Shown here: positions 36,493 through 46,646 of the stretch, piece by piece
How positions within the stretch are numbered: position 1 is the stretch's first letter
Layout: each line of letters opens with the position of its first letter
Source of the DNA: Atherinomorus stipes
Taxonomy: Eukaryota > Chordata > Actinopteri > Atheriniformes > Atherinidae
Reading direction: 5' to 3'
Assembly (NCBI GenBank): GCA_023101725.1
Contig: JALJCO010001321.1
Coordinates: 1 to 64,000, forward strand
DNA length: 64,000 bases
Program-made: the position numbers and the translations under genes
Notes under the pieces: generated by a model
The model's input: the letters and a program-made list of their open reading frames with translations, nothing else
Databases searched by the model: none
What the model was told of the DNA's origin: nothing

Positions 36493-36689
36493 GAATTAAT
36501 TAAAAAAATCCCACTGTTTAATTAGAGAATGTTTACAAAATAGAAGTTAAGACAGTTTTTTTTTATTTATTTTTTTTATTTAAAAACTATTTTAAAATCA
36601 CATTTTTTTAGAAGTCCAGAGGACCCAAATGCATATGAAACCATGCCCCAGAGGGAGGGTGTACCCTGAAATGGATGAATGGATGAATG

Positions 36690-36745
36690 GGTGGATCGAT
36701 GTAGAAAGACCTTTATTGTCCCCTTGGGGGAATTATTTTCTACAT
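36690..36745 (-). repeat. LINE/SINE-like 3' tail
   Basis: On the minus strand, TTCCCCCAAGGGGACAATAAAG followed by GTC resembles the common fish retroposon tail ending in ACAATAAAG. No recognisable body is attached. Confidence 0.35.
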
Positions 36746-37048
36746 ACGCTGTCAGGACATATAAATGCAACAATATGGAGAAAAATACACACAAGATGAC
36801 ACATTGCAAAATTGTGTGGAGCAGGATTAGTGTTTTGAAGTGTCAAGAGCAGCAACAGCAGAAGGGACGAAGCCTTCACTGAAGTGTGCAAGGGGGTTCT
36901 TCTTGTGTGTTTGTTCATGTGAAAAAAAAACTAATAAAATGCCAATACACAGAAAGTCAGCATGTTCTCCATAGGTAGTGATTTAATCTCACACATTCTG
37001 CTAATAGTCTCATTTTGGTAACAGATGTTTCTTCTCTCTGCAGTTTAA

Positions 37049-38032
37049 ATGGATCGCAGGAAACGTCTAAATACCATCTTGGTCTGCATCATGACTGCGG
37101 TGACAATCTTCATCATATATCTTTACCCTAACGTACAATCAGAGTTCTGGTATGCCCACCCTAATGGGCAATCCCGAATCAAAAAATTATCAGAGAACTA
37201 TTATGTCGCCTATCCAAAGAATTATAAATTTACCATGGATGAAACGCTGACATGTAAGACCACAAATCCTTTCCTAGTCCTGATGGTTCCTGTTGGACCG
37301 AGTGAAGTCGCTGCCCGCGATGCCATCCGAAATACATGGGGAAAGGAGAAAGTTGTTCTTGGTCAGCTGGTTGAGACTCTGTTTGTTTTGGGTTCGCCTG
37401 GAGGAAATTATGCTGAGCAGCAGCAGGAGAAACTCAAACAGGAGAATGAGAAGCATCACGACCTCATTCAGAGCAATTTCCAGGACAGCTATCACAATTT
37501 GACCATCAAGACCATGGTCATACTGGAGTGGGTGGCCCAGCACTGTGCCAAGACTTCCTATGTTTTAAAGATTGACTCGGATATCTTACTTAATGTCCAG
37601 AATCTGGTTAAATTGTTGTTAGATCCTAGCACTGCCAAACAAAACTACATGACAGGTTTGATATGGTGGCATAGCCCAGTTATTAGAAACCCTTTCAACA
37701 GGTTCTACATGCCAAGATTTGTCATTCGTGAGCCAGAATACCCCCCATATGCCCTGGGCATGGCGTATGTCATGTCTCTGGACCTCCCAAAGAAAATCTT
37801 GGACGTGTCATCTCAAATCAGACCTATCTACCTTGAAGATGCCTACCTGGGCATGTGCCTTAAACATCTGGGCCTTTCTCCTACTGACCCTCCTGAAGAA
37901 ACTATGTTTGTCATTAACCCTTGGTTTTCTCTGAGCAGCTGTAGTCTCTCAAAAGTGATTGCTGTGACAACAACAAGCATTTCACATATGCAGTGGTACT
38001 GGCAAAGGATCATACAAGGAGCTCAGTGCTGA
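37049..38032 (+). CDS. Beta-1,3-galactosyltransferase-like (GT31)
   Basis: Complete 327-residue type II Golgi glycosyltransferase of the beta-1,3-galactosyltransferase family (UDP-sugar donor, glycan acceptor). The exon begins at 37044 after CTTCTCTCTGCAG. The ATG at 37049 is preceded by an in-frame TAA, so all coding sequence lies in this exon. A basic MDRRKR start is followed by a signal anchor (about residues 9-27, ILVCIMTAVTIFIIYLYP), a very short stem, and the Galactosyl_T domain. Its blocks are FLVLMVPVG, RDAIRNTWG, DSYHNLTIKTM, KIDSDILLN (metal-binding DxD type), YPPYALGMAYVMS and EDAYLGMC. The length is typical of the family. It is a paralogue of the gene ending at 24198, in the same orientation, with nearly all motif blocks shared. 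It lacks the long stem of that copy. The sugar specificity is not decidable. Confidence 0.92.
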   Translation: MDRRKRLNTILVCIMTAVTIFIIYLYPNVQSEFWYAHPNGQSRIKKLSENYYVAYPKNYKFTMDETLTCKTTNPFLVLMVPVGPSEVAARDAIRNTWGKEKVVLGQLVETLFVLGSPGGNYAEQQQEKLKQENEKHHDLIQSNFQDSYHNLTIKTMVILEWVAQHCAKTSYVLKIDSDILLNVQNLVKLLLDPSTAKQNYMTGLIWWHSPVIRNPFNRFYMPRFVIREPEYPPYALGMAYVMSLDLPKKILDVSSQIRPIYLEDAYLGMCLKHLGLSPTDPPEETMFVINPWFSLSSCSLSKVIAVTTTSISHMQWYWQRIIQGAQC

Positions 38033-38047
38033 ACTTTATAAGGTTTA

Positions 38048-38053
38048 AATAAA
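38048..38053 (+). promoter_or_regulatory. Candidate poly-A signal
   Basis: AATAAA lies 16 bp after the stop codon of the 37049 gene. Another lies at 38679-38684, which would give a more usual 3' untranslated region of about 670 nt. Confidence 0.35.
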
Positions 38054-39004
38054 CCATCTGATTGTGGGCCCCTTGGTTTGTGTCATGTATGGAGTTTTAA
38101 TATTCAAAAATATCTAGTTTGTCCATGAAATGGAAAAATATGAAATTTTAAAAGTTTTGCAGCTGACTTTACCATTTGTGTTACAGGCGTGACAACGCAA
38201 CATATTTGCAGGACATTTTGTTGGACTTTTTTCCCCCCAAGGTATAAACAGTTCTAAATATGGTGCAACATATTTGCAGCGTTCAACGTAAACTGTAACA
38301 TTGAACAGTGTTACAATGAAACTTTGGGTATGTCTCAACCTGAGCTCCTTGTTTATATTAGTGTCTTGGTTGCATTCTTGTGGTATCTTTCTCTTTACTG
38401 TAGCTCAGCATTGCATAAGATACATAATTACTTTTATTTCCAGTCAGTTAATAAAACCATCTCTGCAGGTTTGTCAAACAATGCAGTTTTTAAGGTTTGT
38501 GTTGAAAATTTGTTTTCAAATTTATCCCTGCTGAGTACTTCAGAAAAGTAATAACCATACTTTTGTTGGGTCACTGGTAATCAGCCAGGCTACAGTTAAC
38601 AGGGTCATTCTCCTGCAGTGAAAAAAAAAAAAAAAAAAAAAAGACCAGACAGTATTGGAAGTGTTACCTCGCCATATGAATAAAATTGGTCAAGGATGCT
38701 GAAATGTTTTTATAAAATGCAGCTGTTATGCTAGTTTCTTGTTTAGTGGTGTGCAAGTTCATGACTAGACAGAAGTCTTTCATTGTACACTTGTAGTTTG
38801 TCATCACACCAGGAGAGGGCAGGATGAGATCAGATAAAAGTCTATTTTATATCTGAGTGTAGAGACTGAAATTTCAAGGGCTTGCTTGCAGTTTGCAGGG
38901 ATTACCCACAGATATGTCCATGCTTGTACTTGTATCGTTGTGGTTGGAACAGACATAAATTCTGCTAGATTGCTTGCAAAACTCCAGATTTTGGCGATAT
39001 AACC
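38054..39004. other. Probable 3' untranslated and intergenic DNA
   Basis: Follows the second glycosyltransferase and contains an A22 run (38621-38642) and AATAAA at 38679. No further gene recognised. Confidence 0.45.
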
Positions 39005-39209
39005 TACTCACAAAAAGTTAAGGATATTTGGCTTTTTGTATGATGTCAGAATGAATCTAAAATCTACTACAACCTTTCCAGGTGAACTGAATTAAACTTT
39101 CTCTAAACTTTTCAGTGCACATGTACATTGTTCAATGGTTAAATATTTATTCTTCATCATTCTGTTCTCCAAAAAACGAAAGTTGAATATCCCTAACTTT
39201 TTGTGAGTA
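39005..39209. mobile_element. Mariner-type MITE, copy 2
   Basis: The perfect 16-bp ends TACTCACAAAAAGTTA (39005-39020) are inverted at 39194-39209. The 205-bp body is nearly identical to 8694-8897. No transposase. Confidence 0.85.
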
Positions 39210-39245
39210 GTGTAATACGGCCTGATTGAAAACTACCTATCCAAA

Positions 39246-39436
39246 GGAGTGAAAATTCAGGTACCATAAAGTAGAAATCCTGTCATGTTTTTGGAACTGC
39301 CTGTAGAACAGGTGTTTTCATTAACGAGCTCATCTACCTGCAGAGGAACTGTGTTAATTAAATTTAGCTGGGTTAGTGATTAGTTGGAACAACTGCCAAG
39401 CAGGTTTTACTTTCTGGGCCAAGGATGTCCACCTCT
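39246..39436. mobile_element. hAT-type MITE, diverged copy in inverted orientation
   Basis: Reverse-complementary in most of its length to 39585-39787 (shared GTTTTTGGA, GAACAGGTGTTTTCA, ACCTGCAGAGGA, TTGGAACAACTGC). The right end is GGATGTCCACCTCTG and the left end is degraded. Confidence 0.7.
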
Positions 39437-39584
39437 GGAAATAATATAAAATGTTTTTTGAAGTTGTGGGTTCAAACTTTACAAACAGTAAACACCTAAT
39501 ACACACTAAGATCTATTCATTTTTGATGTAGACCAAAATGAAGAAGTTTGGATACGTTTGAAGACAGATGTGAATAATTTTAAA

Positions 39585-39787
39585 CAGACGTGAACATCCC
39601 TAGTCCAGGAGGTAAAAATCCTGTCCTGCAGTTGTTCCAGCCAATCTCTGAACCAGCTGAGCTTCATTAGCACAGCTCCTCTGCAGGTGGATGAGCTCAT
39701 TAGTGAAAACACCTGTTCTAAACATACAGACAGGTCCAAAAACATGGCAAAATTTTTACTTTCTGGAACCTGATATGTCCACCTCTG
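39585..39787. mobile_element. hAT-type MITE (203 bp)
   Basis: The ends CAGACGTGAACATCC and (complement) CAGAGGTGGACATAT continue into (A/G)GTAAAAAT. Flanks ATTTTAAA (39577-39584) and TTTTTAAA (39788-39795) match at 7 of 8. No coding content. Confidence 0.8.
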
Positions 39788-40012
39788 TTTTTAAAATGCT
39801 GAAAAATCCTTGCTGCTGTTTTTAAGTCCTGTTTGATGTTATAACAAATGGTTCTACCCATTTTGTAGACTTCTAAATAAACACTGTTTTGTGTGTAAGT
39901 TTTCTCCATGATGCTACACTGTGTGTATTTCACCAACCGTTTGGAGTTTTGTGGCTTGGTTTAGAGCCACCAGATATTTGTTTCTTATGCTTTAATTATT
40001 TATTCATTTTAA

Positions 40013-40839
40013 AGGCATATGCCACCCCTGGGGGAAATTTAGCCTCCCCCCAGGGTCCCCTAACTTGGATTAATGGGCACAAGTGTTTTCTAGCCAACCC
40101 AGTCATTCTCTGAATCTGGCAGCACTGACTTTAGCTTGGCTTAGCATAGTTGATGTAATCTGGTGTTTCCAACTAGCACCACTTGGCGAAAGTGAACTAA
40201 TTAACTTGAGATTTTTCTCCAATTACATTTCGTGACCCACACATTCTGATCGAGTACAAATGACAAGCGGATTTCACATTAAAGGACTGACTAGACGGCA
40301 TTCAATACTGGGAACTGTATGTAGCGGAAGTACAGGCAAAGCGCCTCGGATAGTAGCAAAGGCAGCATGCATGCGCGGCATCCGGTAGCAGTCCTGCATA
40401 GATATAAACACGATATGATGTGATATCTATAGAAATCCTGTTTACGCAAGTTGGGGATGTCGCGCATGCGTGCTGCCTTTGCTACTATCTGTGGTGCTTC
40501 GCCTGTGATTGGCCCGTACTTCTGCTGTATATAGTTCCCCTATTGAATGCCGCCTAGTCAGTCCTTTGATGTGAAATTAGCTAGCTTCTCGTTTGTTCTC
40601 TCTCAGAATGTGCAGATCACGAAATGTAATTGGAAAAAATCTTGAGTTAATTAGTTCACTTTCGCCAAGTGGTGCTTGTTGGACACGCCAGATTACAGCA
40701 ACTACGCTAAGCTAAGCTAAAGTCAGCGCTGCCAGATTCAGAGAATGACTGGGTTTGGCTAGATAAGCTTCTGCCCACTTGTCTAACTTAGGGGGACTGC
40801 GGGGGAAGGCTTAATTTCACCCAGGGGTGGCATATGCCT
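40013..40839. mobile_element. TTAA-flanked foldback element with about 400-bp arms
   Basis: TTAA flanks both sides (40009-40012 and 40840-40843). The ends AGGCATATGCCACCCCTGGG are inverted at the right. The two halves pair over almost the whole length (e.g. CAAGTGGTGCT, TTGCTACTATC, GCGCATGC) with a short centre near 40400-40440 (GATATAAACACGATATGATG). No transposase. Its type is piggyBac or Kolobok MITE. Confidence 0.85.
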
Positions 40840-40843
40840 TTAA

Positions 40844-41113
40844 AAGGAAATACAATTTTTTTTCATTCACATCTAGTGGATGTTTGGGTGTGTGTTGGTT
40901 GAATACATTTGTTGCTAGGCCTCTTAATTATCTCACCGTTTGGGCTAGCCATAAACCCAAACCCTCAGAGAGACTTCATAAACTTTACAGTTTATGCACT
41001 CAACAGAGGAAATTGATCTTTTCCCCTTCCTTTGGTACTTTCAGCAAGATTGTTTCAGTATTCTGTTATATGTGTGTGCATGTGTCACTAGTTGGGGATT
41101 TACTTTCTTTTCA
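40844..41113. other. Short unannotated stretch
   Basis: Lies between two transposons. Nothing recognised. Confidence 0.4.
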
Positions 41114-41602
41114 CTTATATGCAGTGTTGTATAAAGTACCCAAAAGCCATACTTGAGTAAAAGTAAAAGTACCTTACTGGATAATGACTCAAGTAAAAGT
41201 GAAAGTTGCCTGCTAGAATATTACTTGAGTAAAAGTAAAAAAAGTAGCTATTGTTTACTGTACTTAAGTATCAAAAGTAAAAAGTACTGCTAATAAAATG
41301 CAATCAGACATTTGAGTTTAACATTTTCTTTATTTCTGTTTAATTTAGTTTTTAAGTTTTAATTTGCAAAGTGTAGAGGAGATTTAATACCTCCTTACGT
41401 AAACCCAACCATACAGAAAAATACTGTACACACAAACACATCCTTACAGACCTGCATGCATGCCTACCAACATTCATACCCACCTACATTCAATATTAAA
41501 TCATTCCTAATAAACTCTTGGAGGTGATGCAAACAAAGAACTTGATTGGTTGAACTTTAACATGACTGCAGTGTGACAGCACATGAACTGTCCATCCAGT
41601 CA

Positions 41603-41827
41603 TTACTGAACCCAGAAAAACTTTTTGTTCAACCTCAAAAGAAGTTGTTTCTCAAAATGGTGAGAACTCAGTCTCGCTCCTCTTGGACTGAAGACCAGAC
41701 CAGCGATGCTAAACAGCCTTTCACCTGCTGCTGAGGCAGGTAAAGGTGTGTTTAGCTTCAGAGACAGCTGCACATGGCTGCTACTAGTGGCTACTAGTCC
41801 CACTACAACAAAACAAAGATTGTCCAT
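41603..41827 (-). pseudogene. hAT transposase C-terminal (dimerisation) remnant
   Basis: The minus strand encodes NTPLPASAAGERLFSIAGLV followed by FSPRRA-type residues (FSPRGARLSS) and HHFEKQLLLRLN, the hATC dimerisation signature of Ac/ZBED1-like transposases. The upstream catalytic core and zinc finger are absent from the element. Confidence 0.75.
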
Positions 41828-41994
41828 TGGCGATTACATTCCTTTTTATTTTGTAATGAGTAACTAAGATGCTCAGGTAAATGTAATGGAGTAAAAGTAT
41901 TGATTTTTCTCAGAAAATGTAGTGAAGTAAAAGTAAAAGTCATCAGAAATAGAAGTAGTAAAGTAAAGTACAAATATAAAAAAATACTACTTAA

Positions 41995-42462
41995 AGACAC
42001 ACATAATGTAACTTTTAGACCTTAAAAATCTGTGTTTCTGACTCGTTTTGATGTCACACCAACATTCATTATGCGCATTTTCGAGCCATCAGTGCCCAGA
42101 GGCGTTCCGGGGCTCAGAAACAGCACTATGTAAGATTCCCATCCGGGACGCGACCGTGACGTTGAAGCCAACTATTGGTTGCAGCACCGTGTCACTCACT
42201 AGCAACCGGATGTAAACCGTATCAACATCGCGGGTGTTTTGAATGCGCATCATGTCGAATTCGGTAAAGAAACGCAAGGAAACATCATCGGAGGAAGAGA
42301 GGAAAAGAAACAGAGGAAGGGACAGAACAAGAGTCAAGATAAGACTGTCTTTTACTGGCTGGAGTGAGCTTACAGTACAGGTACGAACAAGATGGATGCT
42401 AGTTTAGCTGCCGATAGGGGGCGCGTCACTGAGAAAACTGCTGAAAGTTCCGTTGTGTGTCT
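41995..42462. mobile_element. TTAA-flanked MITE A
   Basis: TTAA at 41991-41994 and 42463-42466. The ends AGACACACATAATGTAACTTT and (complement) AGACACACAACGGAACTTT. No transposase. Confidence 0.8.
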
Positions 42463-42466
42463 TTAA

Positions 42467-43218
42467 AGCAGAACTCAGTAACTTCAGCTCGGGGCTCCCC
42501 CTAGTGGCGTCCTTTAACTGTCGTAAAGTTCAACCCCCCCTACACCCACACAGCACACAGACGGCTTCTCTACCTGTCTTTCCTCTATTTTGATCCCTGG
42601 ATATATTTCTAAGCGTTTACTAGCTTGTTGATGCTACTTTGCTGCGTTGGTAGCAGCACCGCATCTCCCTCTGCTCAAAGCAAAGACCTGTCTCTTCTGA
42701 AACGGGACGTTTTACCCGCGATTTGCGGGTAAATATGCCGTGGATTATATTTTTCTCTGGTGTTGGCAGGTATCAGGTAAGAATACGAACTTTTATTTAC
42801 TTTATGCGGACATGACAAGTGATTATTGAGCCTGAAGCAGTGATGCTTCACCCGGCACCCAGGCAGCGCAAGCTACGTGAATCACTCTGGTCCAGCAAAG
42901 AGTTGGTTATGAGAGCCAGGAGCCGTGTTTAGGTGGTGTGAAGCTAAAGAAATGTTTTCTTCGAATTAGCGCTGGTAGTCTGGTTCAAATCAGAGCTGGA
43001 AGCAGCTCGGTAGATAGGGGAATTGAGTACCGTACAGCGGTTTCTGTTGTCGCAAGTTCTGCTCGGGTCGGCGCAGGCAAAATTACATAGAGCTGCTCAC
43101 AGGCCAGAGGCACCGGCGGGAGGGGGGGAAACATTGAATCGCTCCATAAACACTTTGTTTAGCCCCACAGGGATTACGAAAAGCATTGATTGATGTAATA
43201 AAGTTACTGAGTTCTCCT
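42467..43218. mobile_element. TTAA-flanked MITE B
   Basis: Begins directly after the TTAA at 42463-42466 shared with MITE A, and is followed by TTAA at 43219-43222. The ends AGCAGAACTCAGTAACTT and (complement) AGGAGAACTCAGTAACTT differ at one base. No coding frame of note in 752 bp. Confidence 0.85.
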
Positions 43219-43506
43219 TTAAGTAAAGTAACGAAGTATTTTTACTTAGTTACTATACAACACTGCTTATATGCAAACTTGTGTACTGATTTGACACTGG
43301 AATATGAGAAGTTTCTATTAGTCTGTGACTAAAGTTGACATTAAAACAGAAAGACAAACATACCAAACAAAGTAATTATTTATTTTTCTAAACAGTTCCT
43401 TTGGTTAAATTGAAATAGATTTTGAAATGAGAAAAAAGTGCAAGAAAGCGCGGTTAGAATAATCTGTCCTCCCTCCATAGCTCTGATGTTGTCTTTCTCT
43501 TCACAG

Positions 43507-43716
43507 GGAGGTGTTTAACTCAGTTGGTTGGGCATCTGGCCCATGGTCACAGGCTATAGGTCCTCAGCGCAGTTGCCGCAGGTTTGATTCCTGGACTGGG
43601 ACCCTTTGCTGCATGTCATCCCCCACTCTCTCTGACCCCTTTTCTGTCAACCAACTGAGATATAATAGCCACTAGAGCCCCCAAATCCTTAAAAACAAAA
43701 CAAAGAAAAACAAAAG
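43507..43716 (+). mobile_element. tRNA-derived SINE
   Basis: A box TTAACTCAGTTGGTTGG and B box GGTTTGATTCC stand at tRNA-like spacing. Next comes the fish-SINE body TTTGCTGCATGTCATCCCCC-ACTCTCTCTGACC and an A-rich tail (43691-43716). Confidence 0.85.
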
Positions 43717-44778
43717 TCTTCACATACCCAAATACATAAACTAATGGAGTACAAAAAAAACATTAAGTATCCTTCACACACTCGTAAACATGAAGCACAC
43801 AATATATTGATTGTTTGCATGATGTGAAACTTAAAGTTTGCTGTATTCTCGAGATTATAAAATGTTACATGTCTTTGTGTTGTATTATGGTAAATTCACA
43901 AATGTTGCATGACTAAAAGATGTTACAAAAATAGATGGTACTTGAATGCCTCACCTGCATGCTTCTTAAAACAAAAACTGTTGCTATCACACAATTTTTC
44001 TGCCTGAATATTTGGACAAAAGGTACCGATCACAATTTCCTGTGAGACTGAGCTCTTTACGTGACACATAAATTGCGTTTTATGTTCTCTGTCAGTGTCT
44101 ATCACACAAACACACTCTCTTCTCTCTTTCTTTCTCTCTCCCTCACACTCACACACACACACATGTACACGCACACAAACATCACCCCTAATATGAAAGT
44201 AAGCCAGACCCGATAGTGATTTAGGGGTAGCAGACAGTGGGAGGGTAGAGGCCAAGCTCTGGGTCTCATACTGTCTTTCCCCATTCAGCAGCCTGTAAAT
44301 AATCACAGACACTGACACCGTGGAGAAGCTGCAGTGTGAGAGGTATGGAAGGAAAAAACAGAGGAGTTGGTGTCTTGTGATGAACAGAAAGAGCAGTCCA
44401 GAGAGAAAAGACAGGTGTGGGAACTTGAGAGAAATTCAGATGTCCTGCTGGTTCTAGTCCTGAGTCAAACGGAGAGGAGGGACAGGAAGCAAGGAGATAG
44501 TTCAGATGTTTTTGGAAAAGGCCCAGAGCGAAAATCAATGTGGCTGTGGATCACTGACTATGAATACTACAGTAGTTAATTTCTTTTAGTTTGTAATTCC
44601 TTTTTTTTATGCACAAAACTCTTATGGCCACTTAAACAAGTAAACAATGAAAGGGTGAAAATGTGTCCATATTTGCAGTAGCAGCTTTGTCAAGACTTCT
44701 GTGCTGTAAGTTTTTCTTTTGACATCAATGAATACAGATGTTTTTCTTCTCTTTACATTTTGTTGAATTTCTCTTCAG
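43717..44778. other. Unannotated, with a short CT/CA microsatellite
   Basis: A (CT)n/(CA)n tract is at 44110-44165. No gene is recognised. Open frames on either strand lack family resemblance. Confidence 0.4.
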
Positions 44779-44880
44779 CATGAGGACCCCCGCCACTCAG
44801 GTTCTCACGATCCCTGTCAAAGAGTCACTCTGTGGACTGTGAGAACTAACGGCAGCCCCGGCTGCCGGAGGCCCCATGCT
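44779..44880 (+). other. Possible 102-nt coding exon of an unknown gene
   Basis: It lies between a pyrimidine-rich acceptor (GAATTTCTCTTCAG) and a donor (GCT followed by GTGAGT). The 102 nt are a multiple of three and open in phase 0 (HEDPRHSGSHDPCQRVTLWT, then VRTNGSPGCRRPHA). The sequence is GC-richer than its surroundings. I do not recognise the peptide. It could also be untranslated or chance. Confidence 0.3.
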
Positions 44881-45318
44881 GTGAGTCTCTCCCTTTGCGT
44901 ATGCACACAGACAACAACAAAAACACATGCAGACATGTCATAAGTCAGTGTATGTTGTGTATATATACAGACTAAGAGTATTAAACAAATCTACGTATAT
45001 GAAACTTTGGTGACGAAAATTTTGGTGGACAAAAGAGTGCTTGTTAAAATTTTAAAAGACCTCTTAGTTTTTGTCAGAAATCTCCTACCATCAGCATAGC
45101 TTTAGCAGCTACAGCTGCTACAGCTAGTATAACTGCATGCAAGTTTTTTATTTTTATTTTAGGTGTTTTTTTAGGGAACACAACTAAACTTCATTCAGTA
45201 AGGGCAGGGTCACACTTTGCACGATTGGTTTAATTCCGTTCCATCTCACCGGGTGTCAAAAGTCTTGTACAAATGGCTTCCGATCACACTTGCAAAGTTG
45301 GAAACGTGCCACTAGGCC

Positions 45319-45600
45319 GAGAGGGACCCAACTGCAGTCACAGTACTTCGCCATATATCCAATCCATGCCGGAAGTCCCAGTCGGAAGTTTCTTTTTCAT
45401 GTAACTTACTAAAATCTAACCCTACCCCTGACCCTTCTCCTAACCCTAACCACCCGACTACACTATACACATCTGTTTGCAAGTTGCAGATAGTTACTGT
45501 TGGCGGTATTTAACTAACTTCCGCATGAGACTTCCTATATGGATTGGATGTATGGTGGCACCCTTGTCGGTCATTGTAACTGCAGTTAGGTACTCTTGAC
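45319..45600. repeat. Palindromic repeat
   Basis: Arms of roughly 85 bp pair: GGGACCCAACTGCAGTCAC ... CCAATCCATGCCGGAAGT against its diverged complement ending TAACTGCAGTTAGGTACTC. A CTAACCC-rich centre lies at 45417-45460. It is probably a MITE, but no target duplication was found. Confidence 0.55.
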
Positions 45601-45890
45601 TATGCCACCACGTCATGTGACCGCATTTGTGTAAGTGACAGCACCTGCTTCACTCCAGTCCAGGTGGCACTAATAGTCATTTGTGTTGTTTGACGTCCAC
45701 CCAAACATGCTGATAAGCCTTTTGTACCTTCACAGTTTTCCAACAACTGCCTGATGACGAGCTTGTGTAAGCTGCTGAGCTAAAGACTGCAACAAGAGCT
45801 GCTTATCATCCTTTTGAAGCCATGTTGTTTCTCCTTAGCCTGGTACACCAGCCCAACTAACTAAGGAATAAATTGAAACTTAGTTTTGTT

Positions 45891-46490
45891 TTCTCTTGTT
45901 CAGACAATAAGGTGTATAAAGGTGTATCATTTACCTTGACATGTTTCGACTGTCATCTGCAGTCTTCCTCAGAAGCGTCAGCTGATCGCTGTGACGTGTC
46001 CTATTATGATGTGATATGAAAAGAACACCAAAAGAAATGTGAAAAGGAGACAGCAGGAAGACTCACAAGGACACCAAAGGAAAAAGCCAAACAACAAAAC
46101 CTGAAATCAGCCATACCAGACCATTGTAAAAGAAATAACCACATCATGGACTGGGACAAAGCAAAAAAAATCGGATCCGAAAATAACAAGCACAAGCGCT
46201 GGATCACTGAGGCCTATGAAATCAGGAAATGGGACAAGGCTACAATGAACCGGAATGAGGGGGCTTTCGTGCTCTTGCACACCTGGGACGCTCTCCTCCA
46301 CAGACCACCAAGTGGCCGAGCGGGGCGTGGTCAATCTGACAGATCTGTCGGGTTGACCACGCCCTGAAACATCACATAAGGACACGTCACAGCGATCAGC
46401 TGACACTTCTGTGGAAGACTGCAGATGACAATTGAAACATGTCAAGGTAAATGACGCATCTTCATACACCTTATTGTCTGAACAAAAGAA
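45891..46490 (+). mobile_element. Penelope-like element fragment with inverted ends
   Basis: The middle (46140-46315) encodes NHIMDWDKAKKIGSENNKHK, RWITEAYEIRKWDKATMNRN and EGAFVLLHTWDALLHRP. This resembles the region after the GIY-YIG endonuclease of Penelope-like retroelements. The 3' flank (GAAGACTGCAGATGACA, GAAACATGTCAAGGTAAATG, TTATTGTCTGAACAA) is repeated in inverted orientation at 45891-46008. A hairpin GGGCGTGGTCAA/TTGACCACGCCC lies at 46322-46365. The reverse transcriptase is absent. Confidence 0.55.
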
Positions 46491-46496
46491 CCTAAA

Positions 46497-46646
46497 AAAA
46501 GAACTTTAAAACGACACGCTTCTGACTCATTTTGATGAAACATTGACACTCATTTTGCACATTACTGGGGGTGTTATTCCCCAGTAGCATCCTGGGCCCT
46601 GAAACCATAGTTTATAACTTTGTGTTCCAGCCTGGAGCATCACGTG
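46497..46646. repeat. Possible relative of MITE A
   Basis: CTGACTCATTTTGATG..ACA..ACA.TCATTTTGC matches 42036-42080 (CTGACTCGTTTTGATG). The ends are not recognised. Confidence 0.3.

Larger units (their letters stand above)
41122..43265. mobile_element. hAT element remnant hosting two TTAA elements
   Basis: The ends CAGTGTTGTATA and TATACAACACTG (reading TATACAACACTG at 43254) are inverted. The 8-bp duplication CTTATATG is perfect (41114-41121 and 43266-43273). The outer parts carry repeated AAAGTA/AAGTAAAAGTA words. Only the C-terminal part of a transposase remains (41603-41827). Confidence 0.88.

Noticed and set aside
45417..45460. Interstitial telomere repeat (CTAACCC-like words)
   Set aside because: Only a few irregular TAACCC words occur, inside a palindromic repeat. 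It is not a telomeric array.
46322..46365. Hammerhead ribozyme in the Penelope-like fragment
   Set aside because: A strong stem and a following GAAA are present, but I could not find the CUGANGA core at the required position on either strand.
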